Source: Verrucomicrobiota bacterium | Lineage (GTDB): Bacteria > Verrucomicrobiota > Verrucomicrobiia > Opitutales > Coraliomargaritaceae | Length of the DNA: 45,432 bases | Direction of reading: 5' to 3' | NCBI GenBank assembly: GCA_009908325.1 | Contig: JAAAPI010000179.1 | Coordinates: forward strand, 1 to 45,432 | Part shown: positions 8,123-17,399 of the stretch, piece after piece | Layout of the letters: every line of letters begins with the position of its first letter | Numbering within the stretch: position 1 is the stretch's first letter | The notes under the pieces: generated by a model | Told to the model about the DNA's origin: nothing | The model's database searches: none | What the model saw: the letters and a program-made list of their open reading frames with translations, nothing else | Position numbers and translations under genes: made by a program

Positions 8123-8146
8123 GTCCTTGCCAAGGAGTGGCAGGAC
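8123..8146 (-). promoter_or_regulatory. intercistronic hairpin between TonB receptor and beta-helix gene
   Basis: GTCC-T-TGCCA, loop AGGAG, TGGCA-GGAC forms a 9-bp stem with one bulged base in the 134-bp gap. There is no T tract. Its position is equivalent to that of the hairpin at 6565-6591, which suggests a processed polycistronic transcript. Confidence 0.4.
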
Positions 8147-8221
8147 GGGAGAAACATAACCTTAATCTGTTACGATTGGATGACAGCTCTGTGAAGGTTG
8201 GGCTACTTAAGAGAAATTCGC

Positions 8222-11200
8222 CTAAAAAGTGCCGGTTAGGGCGATGGAAAAGTCGCGACCGACTTTAAAAGTCCGGCGATCGCCTCCGACGACCTCGTCG
8301 TATTCGATGCCGCGTTCCGAATCGGTCAGATTTTTCACGCTGAAACTCAGGCTCAGGTAGTCGTTGAGCCGCTGCGAGACGGAAAAGTTGATCTCCTGGA
8401 AAGACTTCCGGTATTCATCGACCGAGACTCTGGCTCCTTCGAATTGGAAGCCCCCCGCCCGGTCGAGCACCCTGCTCTGCGAGAATAAAGAAAGGGTGGC
8501 GCGGGTGCCCCATTCCGGTTGCTCGAAGGTGACATCGGTATTGACGATCCACTCGGGTTGCTGGAAGAGCGGTCGCTCTTTCGGCGCCTCCTCGAAGAAA
8601 CCCTCGCGAACATTGCCCGTACGGACCCCGTAGGCCCCCCCGGCGACAGTTTGGGGGCGCCCGTCAATCTCGACCGGAAGTCCGCCGGAAAGCAGTTTTT
8701 GGAATGATTCGGGGATCCCGACGGTAGCATCGATCAGGGTGAGATTGGCACCCACGCTGAAATAGCTGAGAATATCGTTGTCGAGAAAATCCAAGGACTT
8801 GCGCCCCTCGATTTCCAGACCTTTGAGCTCCGCCTGGTTTTCGTTGTTAAAAAAGATATCGGTGTTTCCGGCAAACCCCCGCAGACTGGTCTTCTCGATG
8901 GGGTCATCGATGGTTTTATGGAAGAAACTGACCGCCAACAAGTCGCCGTTGGGTCGGACATATTCGAGGCGCAAATCGACGCTCTGAACGTCGGAAACCG
9001 TCAAAGCCGGATTGCCGCTCTCAAAATCGAGGGTGACCGGGTTTTGGATGGTAATAAACGTGAACTCCTTAAACGACGGGCGGACCAGCGTTTCAGAGTA
9101 GGCGGCGGTAATCCGCGCACCTTCGAAGGGTCGGTAGCTAAGGCTGAAGGACGGCAGGTTTCTTTTCTCGTCGATTCGACCCACGAAATCGACTGGCAGG
9201 GGTTGCCCATCATTAATTCCGAGAATCTGTGTATTGATCTGAGCGTTGGTGGGAGTGGCCCCGGAGGGCGAGTCGCGCAGCAAATCGGAGTTGAAGAAGT
9301 CGGCACCGCTATCGACATTCGTTCCCGACGTCATCAATACTTTTTCATTTCGCACACCGGCGAAAAGGTCGAACTTTTCGAAGACGGTCAGTTTAACGGA
9401 AAAATAATGGGCGTCGATATCCCGCTCCCCCTCCGCGAATGCTCTGGGATCCACCGTGCCAGCCAAGCCGGGAAAAGGACCAAGACCGGTTTCTGCAGCG
9501 GATTGGATGTCCGGAAAACCTCCAAATTGCGAACTGTCTCCGAAAGAGACCGGAACCAGGGGCAAAAGCAGTTGCTCCGTATCTCGATCCGTCCGTTCCC
9601 TGAATACGCCGACTCCAGGCGTGATTTGGAGATTATCCCCCAAATCAAAAAGATACTTTCCATCGATCCGCGAAACCGCCTGTTCCTCAAGCACGCGGCG
9701 CCAGCCAAAGAAAGGAAAAAACTCGGTGACCTCGGGAGACTGGCCGACGACGAAGTTACCATCGACGCTTTGCACGGATTGGAGAGTCACCGAATCGTTG
9801 TCATCCTGGGTGGCAGTTGCGTCACTGTAGGCCCATGCTAGGTCCAAGCCCTCGAGAAAATTGGTCGGTTTGTGCGTTGTCCCGTATTGAGAAATTTCCA
9901 GGGAGCGCTCCTGATCGAGCACTGTGGTGGTGAAGAGTCTGGCATCGAGGAAACTGTCGTTCAGTTCCTGGTTCGTGGGACCGGTCGGACGGAGCATCCC
10001 CGCCTCGTCGAGACCGGCGATGAGCGAGCTGGGAAAAGGCGTAAACCGGACAAGGTCTTGATCAGTGAACGTGCCCTTTTCAAAGTCGGGGAAGAAGCCG
10101 TTTTCCCGTGCGGCGGCGAGCCGGCTTGTATTGTCATTCCTGAAGAAAGTGAACTGAGCACGGTGATCACCTTCCGTATCAATATCGATTTCAGTGGAGA
10201 AAAGGTAGGTTTCCCGTTCGGAAAATTCTGACTCAATCAAATCGAATCGACCCGTGGTGATCGGCAGTTGCCCTAAAACAAGATCACCTGTTTGACGGAA
10301 AAGCGGACGATCCGGGTTATTGCCGACGCTTTGTGATTGGGCGAAGCGGGTCTCCTCCGTGCCCGTCAGCGTGTCGAAGTCACGCTCAGCCGAAAAAGAT
10401 CCGACGATCCGGATGTCGCGATTGAAAAACGTCGAAGTACCCCCGAAATCGAGACTGAATTCCCGCTCGGTTCCCGCATCCTTGTCGCGGGTGCCCAGTC
10501 CCGCATTGGCGGTTGTGCGCCCAAACGTAACCAGCTCTTGGGTGTCATTGTTCCAGTCGACTTTTCGGGCTTCAGGACCCGCGCGCGAAATAAACCGGCG
10601 CTCCGCGCTGTCAGAAAAACCGGTGCCGGCTTTGACTTTGATCTCCCATTCCTCGGGGAAGGCACTCGTCACGATGTTGATCGATCCGCCGGCCGAGTTT
10701 CCGGGTAAATCGGGCGTGAAGGTTTTAGCGATGCCCAGGTTGCCGACGATTTCAGAAGGAAACAAATCCAACGGTACGGATTGCCGGTCCGGATCCGGGC
10801 TGGGCACCGGAACCCCGTTGAGCGTGGTGCTGGAATAACGTTCGTCGAGCCCGCGGATAACCGCGAACTTGCCGCCCTCCACCGTGACACCGGCCACCCG
10901 CTTGATCGCATCCCCCACATCGCTTGCGGCGAATCGCGAGAAATCCTCCGCCGTCATTACGTTCATGATGGAGTCTGAACCCATCCGCAAATCCAACGCC
11001 AGCATCAACTCGTTCGCCTGTTCGGCCGTCACCGTGAAATCCTGTAGCTCGTAAACTTCGTCCGACATTTCAGCCGGGCGCGGGGGCAAAGCAAAGGGGA
11101 AGACGCTAATCTCACCACCGGCGATCTGATACTCGGTAACGTTGGCTTCGATGTAGCCGCCTTTAACAAAGCTGAGGGTGTAGCTGCCGGCGGGGACGGG

Positions 11201-11659
11201 GCCGAGGGAGTAGCGCCCGTCTTCGGCGGTGACGGTGGCGATATCCGTTCCTTCAATAATAATGGCCGCGCCGGCGACAGGGGCACCGCTTTCTTTGTCG
11301 AGAACTTGTCCGGAGACGAGGCCTTGATCGGCAGCGAGGGTGCCTTCAAAGGCAGCGGCCGTGCTTTCGGCCTCAACGACGGATTGCATGACGAAGTCGT
11401 CGGATGCCGGGGCGGGCTTTTCAGCGGGAGCACCGGCGGCCTCCGGAGCGGTCTCGTCGGCGATTTCAATAGCACCCGACTCGGCTTCCTGAACGCCCTC
11501 CAGCTGGCGGGCGCGCTCTTTCCGCTCGGCGGCTTTGGCGGCTTCGACTTGCTCTTTATATTGATCTGGAACGACTATCTTGATCGCGGACGCGCTCTGT
11601 GTTGCGTACAGAAGTGCACCTGCAATCAGCGCACCGAGGATATGGAATTTGCTTTTCAT
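8222..11659 (-). CDS. TonB-dependent outer-membrane receptor with carboxypeptidase-regulatory-like domain
   Basis: A 1145-residue receptor. Residues 1-25 are a signal peptide. Residues 30-110 are a Lys/Glu/Ala-rich spacer, unusual before the next domain. Residues 115-192 form a CarboxypepD_reg-like domain (VSGQVLDKESGAPVAGAAIIIEGT, DGRYSLGPVPAGSYTL). Residues 203-212 (YELQDFTVTA) are a TonB-box-like stretch, 225-335 a plug (IKRVAGVTVEGGKFAVIRGLDERYSSTTLNG, NSAGGSINIVT), and the rest a beta barrel ending in Phe (SIALTGTF). It should take up a large or rare substrate across the outer membrane using TonB energy. Its neighbours (beta-helix protein, OprO/P porin, pst operon) suggest a phosphorus-containing compound; that is inference. 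Confidence 0.9.
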   Translation of the reverse strand: MKSKFHILGALIAGALLYATQSASAIKIVVPDQYKEQVEAAKAAERKERARQLEGVQEAESGAIEIADETAPEAAGAPAEKPAPASDDFVMQSVVEAESTAAAFEGTLAADQGLVSGQVLDKESGAPVAGAAIIIEGTDIATVTAEDGRYSLGPVPAGSYTLSFVKGGYIEANVTEYQIAGGEISVFPFALPPRPAEMSDEVYELQDFTVTAEQANELMLALDLRMGSDSIMNVMTAEDFSRFAASDVGDAIKRVAGVTVEGGKFAVIRGLDERYSSTTLNGVPVPSPDPDRQSVPLDLFPSEIVGNLGIAKTFTPDLPGNSAGGSINIVTSAFPEEWEIKVKAGTGFSDSAERRFISRAGPEARKVDWNNDTQELVTFGRTTANAGLGTRDKDAGTEREFSLDFGGTSTFFNRDIRIVGSFSAERDFDTLTGTEETRFAQSQSVGNNPDRPLFRQTGDLVLGQLPITTGRFDLIESEFSERETYLFSTEIDIDTEGDHRAQFTFFRNDNTSRLAAARENGFFPDFEKGTFTDQDLVRFTPFPSSLIAGLDEAGMLRPTGPTNQELNDSFLDARLFTTTVLDQERSLEISQYGTTHKPTNFLEGLDLAWAYSDATATQDDNDSVTLQSVQSVDGNFVVGQSPEVTEFFPFFGWRRVLEEQAVSRIDGKYLFDLGDNLQITPGVGVFRERTDRDTEQLLLPLVPVSFGDSSQFGGFPDIQSAAETGLGPFPGLAGTVDPRAFAEGERDIDAHYFSVKLTVFEKFDLFAGVRNEKVLMTSGTNVDSGADFFNSDLLRDSPSGATPTNAQINTQILGINDGQPLPVDFVGRIDEKRNLPSFSLSYRPFEGARITAAYSETLVRPSFKEFTFITIQNPVTLDFESGNPALTVSDVQSVDLRLEYVRPNGDLLAVSFFHKTIDDPIEKTSLRGFAGNTDIFFNNENQAELKGLEIEGRKSLDFLDNDILSYFSVGANLTLIDATVGIPESFQKLLSGGLPVEIDGRPQTVAGGAYGVRTGNVREGFFEEAPKERPLFQQPEWIVNTDVTFEQPEWGTRATLSLFSQSRVLDRAGGFQFEGARVSVDEYRKSFQEINFSVSQRLNDYLSLSFSVKNLTDSERGIEYDEVVGGDRRTFKVGRDFSIALTGTF

Positions 11660-11795
11660 GGCTCCGATAGAGATGGATGCGTTGGATCGCGCTATCTGGA
11701 CGCGCGGATCGAAGTGCTGCTCCGTAATGTTACGGCGCTCGGAACCCTCAATCGCAAATTACCGTCCTCAGCCGATTATCACATAGCTGTAACGC

Positions 11796-11835
11796 TTGTA
11801 ACTTGTTTGACACTTTTCTGTCATCTTGGCGACAC
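11796..11835 (+). promoter_or_regulatory. candidate Pho box (four 11-bp phased heptamers)
   Basis: Heptamers TTGTAAC (11796), TTGACAC (11807), CTGTCAT (11818) and GCGACAC (11829) follow each other at exactly 11-bp steps. CTGTCAT is the E. coli PhoB half-site, and a 7+4 periodicity is the hallmark of PhoB binding. The array lies about 137 bp upstream of the TonB receptor. Read as CTGTCAT it points away from that gene, so the orientation is not canonical. Confidence 0.5.
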
Positions 11836-11850
11836 ACTGTGAATGGGAAT

Positions 11851-11949
11851 CGTGGCGTGTCCGCTCGTCGGACGCCCTTAGGTTACCATCCATCAATCTG
11901 CACCGCAGGTGCCGACGACGTCGCAGGCGCGAGCAAGCGCGCACGCCAC
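11851..11949. repeat. REP-like inverted pair, CGTGG family
   Basis: The left element starts with CGTGG at 11851 and has the hairpin GTCCG-CTCGT-CGGAC. The right element (11926-11949) is inverted, with a GTGG head and a GCGCG/CGCGC stem. The two heads face outward. Confidence 0.7.
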
Positions 11950-12050
11950 AAAGCCATACGGCACGCTCCTGCCGACAACCTGACGTTTCCTCTACCGTTG
12001 TTTTCTTTGCAAACTTTGCAGAGCTTTATTCGAGTACCGCTGAGTTTTTA

Positions 12051-13304
12051 CTACCAGAGCAATTGCACGCGGGCGCGGAATCCGTCGACGTTGTAGTTGT
12101 CACCGTTATCTGCTTCCCCCTCGGCGATTTCATAACCGCTCATAAATTTGACGGCACGATTGTGATGATAATTGAGGCCGAAGTAAAACGAAGTCAGTTC
12201 ATTGTCGCCTGCGGGTATTGTGTCGAACGCGCTGCCCGGTTCCGGGGCACGGCGGATCAATTCGGGCAGATCAATCACGAAGGAATCTGTTTCTAGATAC
12301 GCGTAACGAAAAACAGGCTCGAATTTTTTGATACGATACGAGGCGCGCAGTGCGTAGCCTTTGAAATCACCGACCGCATCCATGTCTGCAACAAAGTATT
12401 CTCCAAGAAATTTCCAATCCGCCAGTTTGTAATTTGCGTAAGCCGTCAGCGCGACAACGTCTTCACCCGTAACTGCATTGTTGGCTTGCCGACCCGCATC
12501 CGCTCCGAGTCTAAGTTGATTGACTGACCACTGGACACGGGCAAATAGCGCGGGATCGTTGCTCGCTTCTGATCGACCAAGAAGGCGCGATCCTTCTCCC
12601 TGAGCACCGTTCACGAACGCGACTGCATAGCTGAACCCTGCACCGAGACGACCGCTGCTGTGGATACCTGCGTGGCGTGCGGAGAAATCAATATCATTTG
12701 CCAGGAATCGGTTTGCGGCAGAACGTTCAATCGTCGGGATGCGTGCCGACGAACTGGTCTCTTCGAAACCAAAAGGCACTTTTTGGTAACCTAACTGGAT
12801 ATCGAAGACCTCATTAAATGTGTAGCCGAAAAACGCCTTGTCGATGGCGAACCGGTCGTCCGCGAAATTTAAAACAGACTTGGCATAAATCCCGTTATCA
12901 AGGTCCGCTTCCACACCGAGAAAAAGGCGGCGGAAATAGAAGTGGTTGGCGGTGTCCTTAGTGCCGGTGTAGTCAGAACTCAGATGATCATACTGGAAAT
13001 GCATACGCCCACTGAAGCGAAGCTCCACAGTATCTTTCCCTTTCGCGTCGAATTTCACTCGCTTGATGACCTCCGTCTCGCGCGTTGCGTCATCCTCCTC
13101 ACTCTCAGCTCGAAGCTCGGGCCTTGCCTTTGCCCCTTCGCTCGCGGCACTGAGTTCAGCCGCAACTTCGGCAGCCTCGGCCTCCGTGATGACCCCTTTT
13201 CTGATAAGAAGGTTCAGCAGCGCATCGTTGGAATTGGCAAGCGCCACGCTTCCAATTAAGAAAAACCCTGTGATAGCAGCTAGGACGATGTTACGGAAAT
13301 TCAT
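12051..13304 (-). CDS. phosphate-selective porin, OprO/OprP family
   Basis: A 417-residue protein with a signal peptide (residues 1-23, MNFRNIVLAAITGFFLIGSVALA). A short N-terminal helical segment (ALLNLLIRKGVITEAEAAEVAAEL) is typical of this family. The remainder is a beta barrel with the conserved stretch HFYFRRLFLGVEADLDNGIYAKSVLNFADD and IQLGYQKVPFGFEETSSS. It ends in Trp (RVQLLW), as expected for an outer-membrane barrel. OprO and OprP form anion channels for phosphate or polyphosphate and are induced by phosphate limitation. It diverges from pstS across a 401-bp intergenic region with repeated GTTACA motifs, so joint Pho control is likely. Confidence 0.85.
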   Translation of the reverse strand: MNFRNIVLAAITGFFLIGSVALANSNDALLNLLIRKGVITEAEAAEVAAELSAASEGAKARPELRAESEEDDATRETEVIKRVKFDAKGKDTVELRFSGRMHFQYDHLSSDYTGTKDTANHFYFRRLFLGVEADLDNGIYAKSVLNFADDRFAIDKAFFGYTFNEVFDIQLGYQKVPFGFEETSSSARIPTIERSAANRFLANDIDFSARHAGIHSSGRLGAGFSYAVAFVNGAQGEGSRLLGRSEASNDPALFARVQWSVNQLRLGADAGRQANNAVTGEDVVALTAYANYKLADWKFLGEYFVADMDAVGDFKGYALRASYRIKKFEPVFRYAYLETDSFVIDLPELIRRAPEPGSAFDTIPAGDNELTSFYFGLNYHHNRAVKFMSGYEIAEGEADNGDNYNVDGFRARVQLLW

Positions 13305-13705
13305 GAAACCAGCGGAACTGAATGGGGGAAGAGATGGGACCGAAAAAGAAATGTTACAGCATTAAGGCACAAATGTTACAATTTGAAGTTATGTTACAGT
13401 AAAGGATATTTTTTGGTAGGACGCATCCGGGGGCAGGATTTTCCGGAAAACCACTCCTACTTGCATGAGCACCCGGCATTTTCTCGCTCAAAGCGAGCTT
13501 TTATCCGTTTTCGGCGGCTGTTTATCCATCGGCCCAGTGCTCGTTTTAGGGGGAATAAATCGGCTACTCTGCAGATGCAACGGCGGTAGAACACCATCTA
13601 AAAGTTACTTTATTCACACAAATGTAACAACAATGCCACATTTTAGACACATTTGAAATGTAAATTTCCCTGCGTCGTCGTTATGAAACTCAATATTTCC
13701 CATTT
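13305..13705. promoter_or_regulatory. divergent promoter region between porin and pstS
   Basis: This 401-bp region separates two divergent phosphate genes. Near the porin, GTTACA motifs recur at 13353, 13375 and 13393 (steps of 22 and 18 bp). Near pstS, CACACAA, AACAACA, CACATTT and CACATTT start at 13615, 13626, 13637 and 13648, in 11-bp phase. Both are candidate PhoB-binding arrays. The middle part (about 13400-13600) has no recognised feature. Confidence 0.5.
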
Positions 13706-14659
13706 ATGAATACCAAATGCGCAATCCATACAGCAGCCGCCTCTATTCTGTTTATCCTGACCGGGCAAATGGTCTCCCATGCGAAGGTCGACCCAAACCT
13801 TCCTGTCTACGAGCCAGTCTCGGGGGTCTCCGGCAACCTGAACTCTATCGGCTCGGATACGCTGAACAATTTGATGACGCTCTGGGCCGAGGGTTTTGAA
13901 GCGGTTTATCCGAATGTAAACATCCAGATCGAGGGCAAGGGCTCCTCCACTGCGCCGCCTGCGCTGATCGAAGGCACGGCACAAATCGGACCAATGAGCC
14001 GCGAGATGAAAGGCTCGGAGATCGATGCCTTTGAGGCACGCTTTGGCTACAAGCCGACCATGGTGGGAACCGGAATCGATGCGCTGGCCGTTTTCGTCAA
14101 CAAGGACAACCCCATCGAGACGATTTCGCCCCAGCAGATTGACTCCATCTTTTCCAACACCTACCGGAAAGGCGGCACGCCCATCACGCAGTGGGACCAG
14201 CTCGGCCTCGAGGGCAGCCTCGGCGACCGCGCACTGAGCCTCTACGGGCGCAACAGTGCATCCGGCACCTATGGTTTCTTCAAAAAAGTCGCGCTCGCTG
14301 GCGGTGATTTCTCCTCCAACGTAAAAGAGCAGCCGGGCTCGTCCTCGGTAGTCCAGGGCATCGGCTCGGATTTGGCAGGCATCGGTTACTCCGGCATCGG
14401 CTACACCACGTCGGGCGTAAAAGCGATCCGGATCGACGGCATCGAGCCATCGGAGGAAAATTGCCTGAACGGGACCTACCCGCTGGCCCGCCAGCTGCTC
14501 GTTTACGTAAACCGCGACCCGCGCGAACCAATGGATACGCTGACGTTCGAATTCCTGCGTTTCGTCCTCTCGAAGCAGGGCCAGGAAGTCGTGGCCAAAG
14601 ATGGCTACTACCCCCTGCCTGCACCCATTGCCGCACAGATCCTCAATAGCCTGCGATAG
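13706..14659 (+). CDS. pstS: phosphate ABC transporter, phosphate-binding protein PstS
   Basis: A 317-residue periplasmic binding protein. Residues 1-26 are a signal peptide without a lipobox. Characteristic motifs are GSDTLNNLM near the N-terminus, EGKGSSTAPPALIEGTAQIGPMSREM and GRNSASGTYGFFKK; these Ser/Thr/Asp/Arg residues coordinate phosphate in the PstS fold. The length and the PLPA C-terminal region fit the family. It captures periplasmic phosphate and delivers it to PstCA. It lies upstream of pstC but is separated from it by a terminator and a REP block, so the binding protein can be made in excess of the membrane parts. Confidence 0.95.
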   Translation: MNTKCAIHTAAASILFILTGQMVSHAKVDPNLPVYEPVSGVSGNLNSIGSDTLNNLMTLWAEGFEAVYPNVNIQIEGKGSSTAPPALIEGTAQIGPMSREMKGSEIDAFEARFGYKPTMVGTGIDALAVFVNKDNPIETISPQQIDSIFSNTYRKGGTPITQWDQLGLEGSLGDRALSLYGRNSASGTYGFFKKVALAGGDFSSNVKEQPGSSSVVQGIGSDLAGIGYSGIGYTTSGVKAIRIDGIEPSEENCLNGTYPLARQLLVYVNRDPREPMDTLTFEFLRFVLSKQGQEVVAKDGYYPLPAPIAAQILNSLR

Positions 14660-14679
14660 GCGTCACGCAATTGTTACGC

Positions 14680-14709
14680 GGGCGGGGGCTTCCCCGCCCT
14701 CTTTTTTTT
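14680..14709 (+). terminator. intrinsic terminator after pstS
   Basis: An 8-bp G/C stem (GGGCGGGG with CCCCGCCC), 4-nt loop, followed by C and a run of T. It lies 21 bp after the pstS stop and partly uncouples pstS from pstCAB-phoU. Confidence 0.9.
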
Positions 14710-14779
14710 TGCCTTAATGAAACCAAGCGGTTTTCTCGCGAACAATGCTTCTTTCTTTCAATTTTTTTGGTCCCGACCC

Positions 14780-14954
14780 CGTAGCGACTGGCTTTATGCC
14801 AGGACCTAACACGTCCGAATCGCTCTACCGCTCAAATCGCGGGATGAACCCGCTCGCTACGGAAAGCAACTACGTAGCGACTGGCTTTATGCCAGGACCG
14901 ACCAAGTCGATCTTCCTTTGCCGATCGAATCGCGGGATAAACCCGCTAGCTACA
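14780..14954. repeat. two tandem REP-like inverted pairs, CGTAGCGA family
   Basis: Two copies of a roughly 93-bp unit (14780 and 14873). Each starts with CGTAGCGA plus the hairpin CTGGC-TTTAT-GCCAG and ends with an inverted element whose reverse complement has a GTAG head and the hairpin GCGGG-TTYAT-CCCGC (14838-14861 and 14931-14954). The heads face outward. The block fills most of the 324-bp gap between pstS and pstC; no gene was seen in it. Confidence 0.8.
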
Positions 14955-14983
14955 AAGGAAGCTTCTCTGGCGATAAAAACATC

Positions 14984-17341
14984 ATGAGTTCAGAGCCGCA
15001 CATCCCGTCAGAGAACCGCTTCACCGTAGCTCGGGCGACGCTTATTCTGGATCGCGTTATGACGGGTGTGATCAAGTTCGGCGGATGGTTGGTCATGTTG
15101 GCGGTCTTTGCCATATTTGCCTTTATCTTCCTGCAGATCCTGCCGCTCTTCGGTAGACCCTCGGTCGAGCCGGTCGGGCAAGTTGCGGTACCGGTCGAAA
15201 ATGTTGCCGTGATGGGGGTCGATGAATGGGGCGAACTCCCGTTTTTCTTAACCCGGGCGGGCAAGCTTTACCTCGCCGACCTCCCGCGTGATCTCGAAAC
15301 CCGCACTTACGAGAGAGAAAAAAGTGGGAGTGAGGGTGAAAGTGACCGGTTAGCCCCGGGGCCGCGTGGGCTTTTTGAGGTCGATACCGGTTTACCCGAC
15401 AAAAACTGGACCGCCTTCTATTACGATGCTTACCAAAGCCAAGTCGCTCTCGGCTCTGAGGACGGCCGCATTGCCCTTTTGAATATCGATTACCGGACAG
15501 AGTTCCTGCCGGACCGCTCACGTCGGGTCGTTGCGGATGTAAAGTCGGAGCTTTTACCGCCGCTGAGCATCTCCGAGGCGCCCATCCGGGAAATCGCTTT
15601 CTTTGACTCTTCGGCCAACCGATCCATCGCTTTCCTCCAAGAGGTCGAAGGCCAAACCAAGGTCACGCTGCAAACCTACACCGTCCAATCGAGCCTCTTC
15701 GGGGCCGCCACGATGGTGGCCGATAAACAGATCAGCCTGGATACCGACATCACTGACGAAAACCCGGAGCGCCTGCTCATCGGAGGGCGGGGCGACCGAA
15801 TTTTTCTCTCAACCGAAGGAGGCTGGCTCTATTATCTCCGTTTGCAAGATGAGCGATTGGAGCGGGTGCAGAAACTGCGCCCGTTTGCCGGAAAAAGCGA
15901 TCCATCCATCTTTTCAGTGAACTGGCTTCTGGGCAAACAGTCACTCATCCTGACTTCAGAATCGGGTGCTAACGTCACGCTGGCCAGTTATCTCGATCAG
16001 GAGGCCGGGCAAATTCTCTACACCCGGATCAAAGATTTTTCGCAACTGGAAGCCGGTGGTGCCGCAGACTTCAGCGCCGCCCAGCGCAATCGTGGCTTTT
16101 TACTGGCGAACGAACAACAGCTCTCCCTGCGCTACAGCACGACCAAGGATGTGCGATGGGAAAAGACGACCGACTACCGCCCGCAAAAGATCGCGCTGGG
16201 CCCACGCTGGGACTCCATCTTCGCCTACGACACCGAGCAGAATCTGCACGTTTATGCGCTCGACGACCCGCACCCCAACGCCGGATGGAAGGCCTTCTTC
16301 GGTAAAATCTGGTATGAGGGTAAATCGGATCCCGAGTTCGAGTGGCAATCCTCCAGCGGCACCTCCGACTTCGAGCCTAAGCTGTCCATTGTTCCGCTTT
16401 TCTTCGGCTCCATCAAGGGCACGCTCTACGCCATGCTCTTTGCCATGCCCATCGCGGTGCTGGCAGCCATCTATGTCTCGCAGTATCTCCGCCCGGAGGC
16501 AAAGCGCTACATCAAACCGGCCATGGAGATCATGGCCTCCCTTCCCTCGGTCGTGCTCGGCTTCCTCGCGGCGCTCTGGCTGGCCCCGCTCATCGAAGAC
16601 CGGGTCCCCTCGATTCTTCTCATGCTGATCACGATTCCGCTCAGTGCGGCCCTGCTTGGTTATTTTTGGGGCCGTCTGCCGCAGACAATCCGCAATTCTA
16701 TTCGTCCGGGCTCCGAGTGGTTGGTGATTATTCCTGTCATTTTAGTTGTCGGCTATTTGGCCTGGCAGCTCGGGCCCGCGCTGGAAGCACTTGTCTTTCG
16801 GGTCTACGATCCCGATATCGGTGCGAAGGTGGGCAACTTTCGCCAATGGTGGGTCGAAACGACCGGCGTCAGTTTCGAGCAACGCAATTCGCTGGTCGTC
16901 GGGCTCATGATGGGCTTCGCCGTTATCCCCATCATTTTCACGATCTCCGAAGACGCGCTGACCAACGTGCCACCCTACCTGACCTCGGCCTCGCTTGCGC
17001 TGGGTGCCAGCCGCTGGCAAACGACCTGGCGGGTCATCCTGCCCACCGCTTCACCGGGCATTTTCTCGGCCACCATCATTGGTTTCGGCCGCGCTGTCGG
17101 CGAGACCATGATCTTGCTCATGGCGACCGGGAATACCCCGATCATGGAGTGGAACATCTTTAACGGCATGCGCACGCTGGCCGCCAACATCGCGGTCGAG
17201 CTGCCCGAAGCACCACAATTCAGCACGCTCTATCGCACCCTCTTCCTCGGTGCCATGGCCCTCTTCCTCCTTACCTTCTTCCTTAACACCGTCGCCGAAA
17301 TCACGCGCCAACACCTGCGCGAGAAATACAAAACGATCTAA
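14984..17341 (+). CDS. pstC: phosphate ABC transporter permease PstC, enlarged form
   Basis: A 785-residue permease, more than twice the length of the short PstC. The ATG at 14984 (MSSEPHIPSE) is preferred to upstream frame read-through in the REP block. Residues 33-57 are the first membrane helix. Residues 60-460 are a large soluble insertion rich in beta strands (NWTAFYYDAYQSQVALGSEDGRIALLNIDY), possibly propeller-like. Residues 468-785 are the permease core with the EAA-type loop (LGASRWQTTWRVILPTASPGI), which contacts PstB. Large PstC forms are known from Proteobacteria. It forms the inner-membrane phosphate channel with PstA. Confidence 0.92.
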   Translation: MSSEPHIPSENRFTVARATLILDRVMTGVIKFGGWLVMLAVFAIFAFIFLQILPLFGRPSVEPVGQVAVPVENVAVMGVDEWGELPFFLTRAGKLYLADLPRDLETRTYEREKSGSEGESDRLAPGPRGLFEVDTGLPDKNWTAFYYDAYQSQVALGSEDGRIALLNIDYRTEFLPDRSRRVVADVKSELLPPLSISEAPIREIAFFDSSANRSIAFLQEVEGQTKVTLQTYTVQSSLFGAATMVADKQISLDTDITDENPERLLIGGRGDRIFLSTEGGWLYYLRLQDERLERVQKLRPFAGKSDPSIFSVNWLLGKQSLILTSESGANVTLASYLDQEAGQILYTRIKDFSQLEAGGAADFSAAQRNRGFLLANEQQLSLRYSTTKDVRWEKTTDYRPQKIALGPRWDSIFAYDTEQNLHVYALDDPHPNAGWKAFFGKIWYEGKSDPEFEWQSSSGTSDFEPKLSIVPLFFGSIKGTLYAMLFAMPIAVLAAIYVSQYLRPEAKRYIKPAMEIMASLPSVVLGFLAALWLAPLIEDRVPSILLMLITIPLSAALLGYFWGRLPQTIRNSIRPGSEWLVIIPVILVVGYLAWQLGPALEALVFRVYDPDIGAKVGNFRQWWVETTGVSFEQRNSLVVGLMMGFAVIPIIFTISEDALTNVPPYLTSASLALGASRWQTTWRVILPTASPGIFSATIIGFGRAVGETMILLMATGNTPIMEWNIFNGMRTLAANIAVELPEAPQFSTLYRTLFLGAMALFLLTFFLNTVAEITRQHLREKYKTI

Positions 17342-17399
17342 ACGCCCCGTCGGCACGCATTACTTCCGGTAACACCCTCCACGCCCATCACCCGAACCC

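Larger units (their letters stand above)
11660..12050. other. intergenic region with Pho-box-like repeats and a REP pair
   Basis: This 391-bp stretch lies between the receptor start and the porin stop, both on the minus strand. It holds the phased heptamers at 11796-11835 and an inverted REP pair at 11851-11949. No gene was supported; the open plus-strand frames here are antisense to the porin or low quality. Confidence 0.6.

Noticed and set aside
11826..12296. Plus-strand open frames downstream of the Pho-like array
   Set aside because: They cross a REP pair and run antisense into the porin gene; no start signal or domain.
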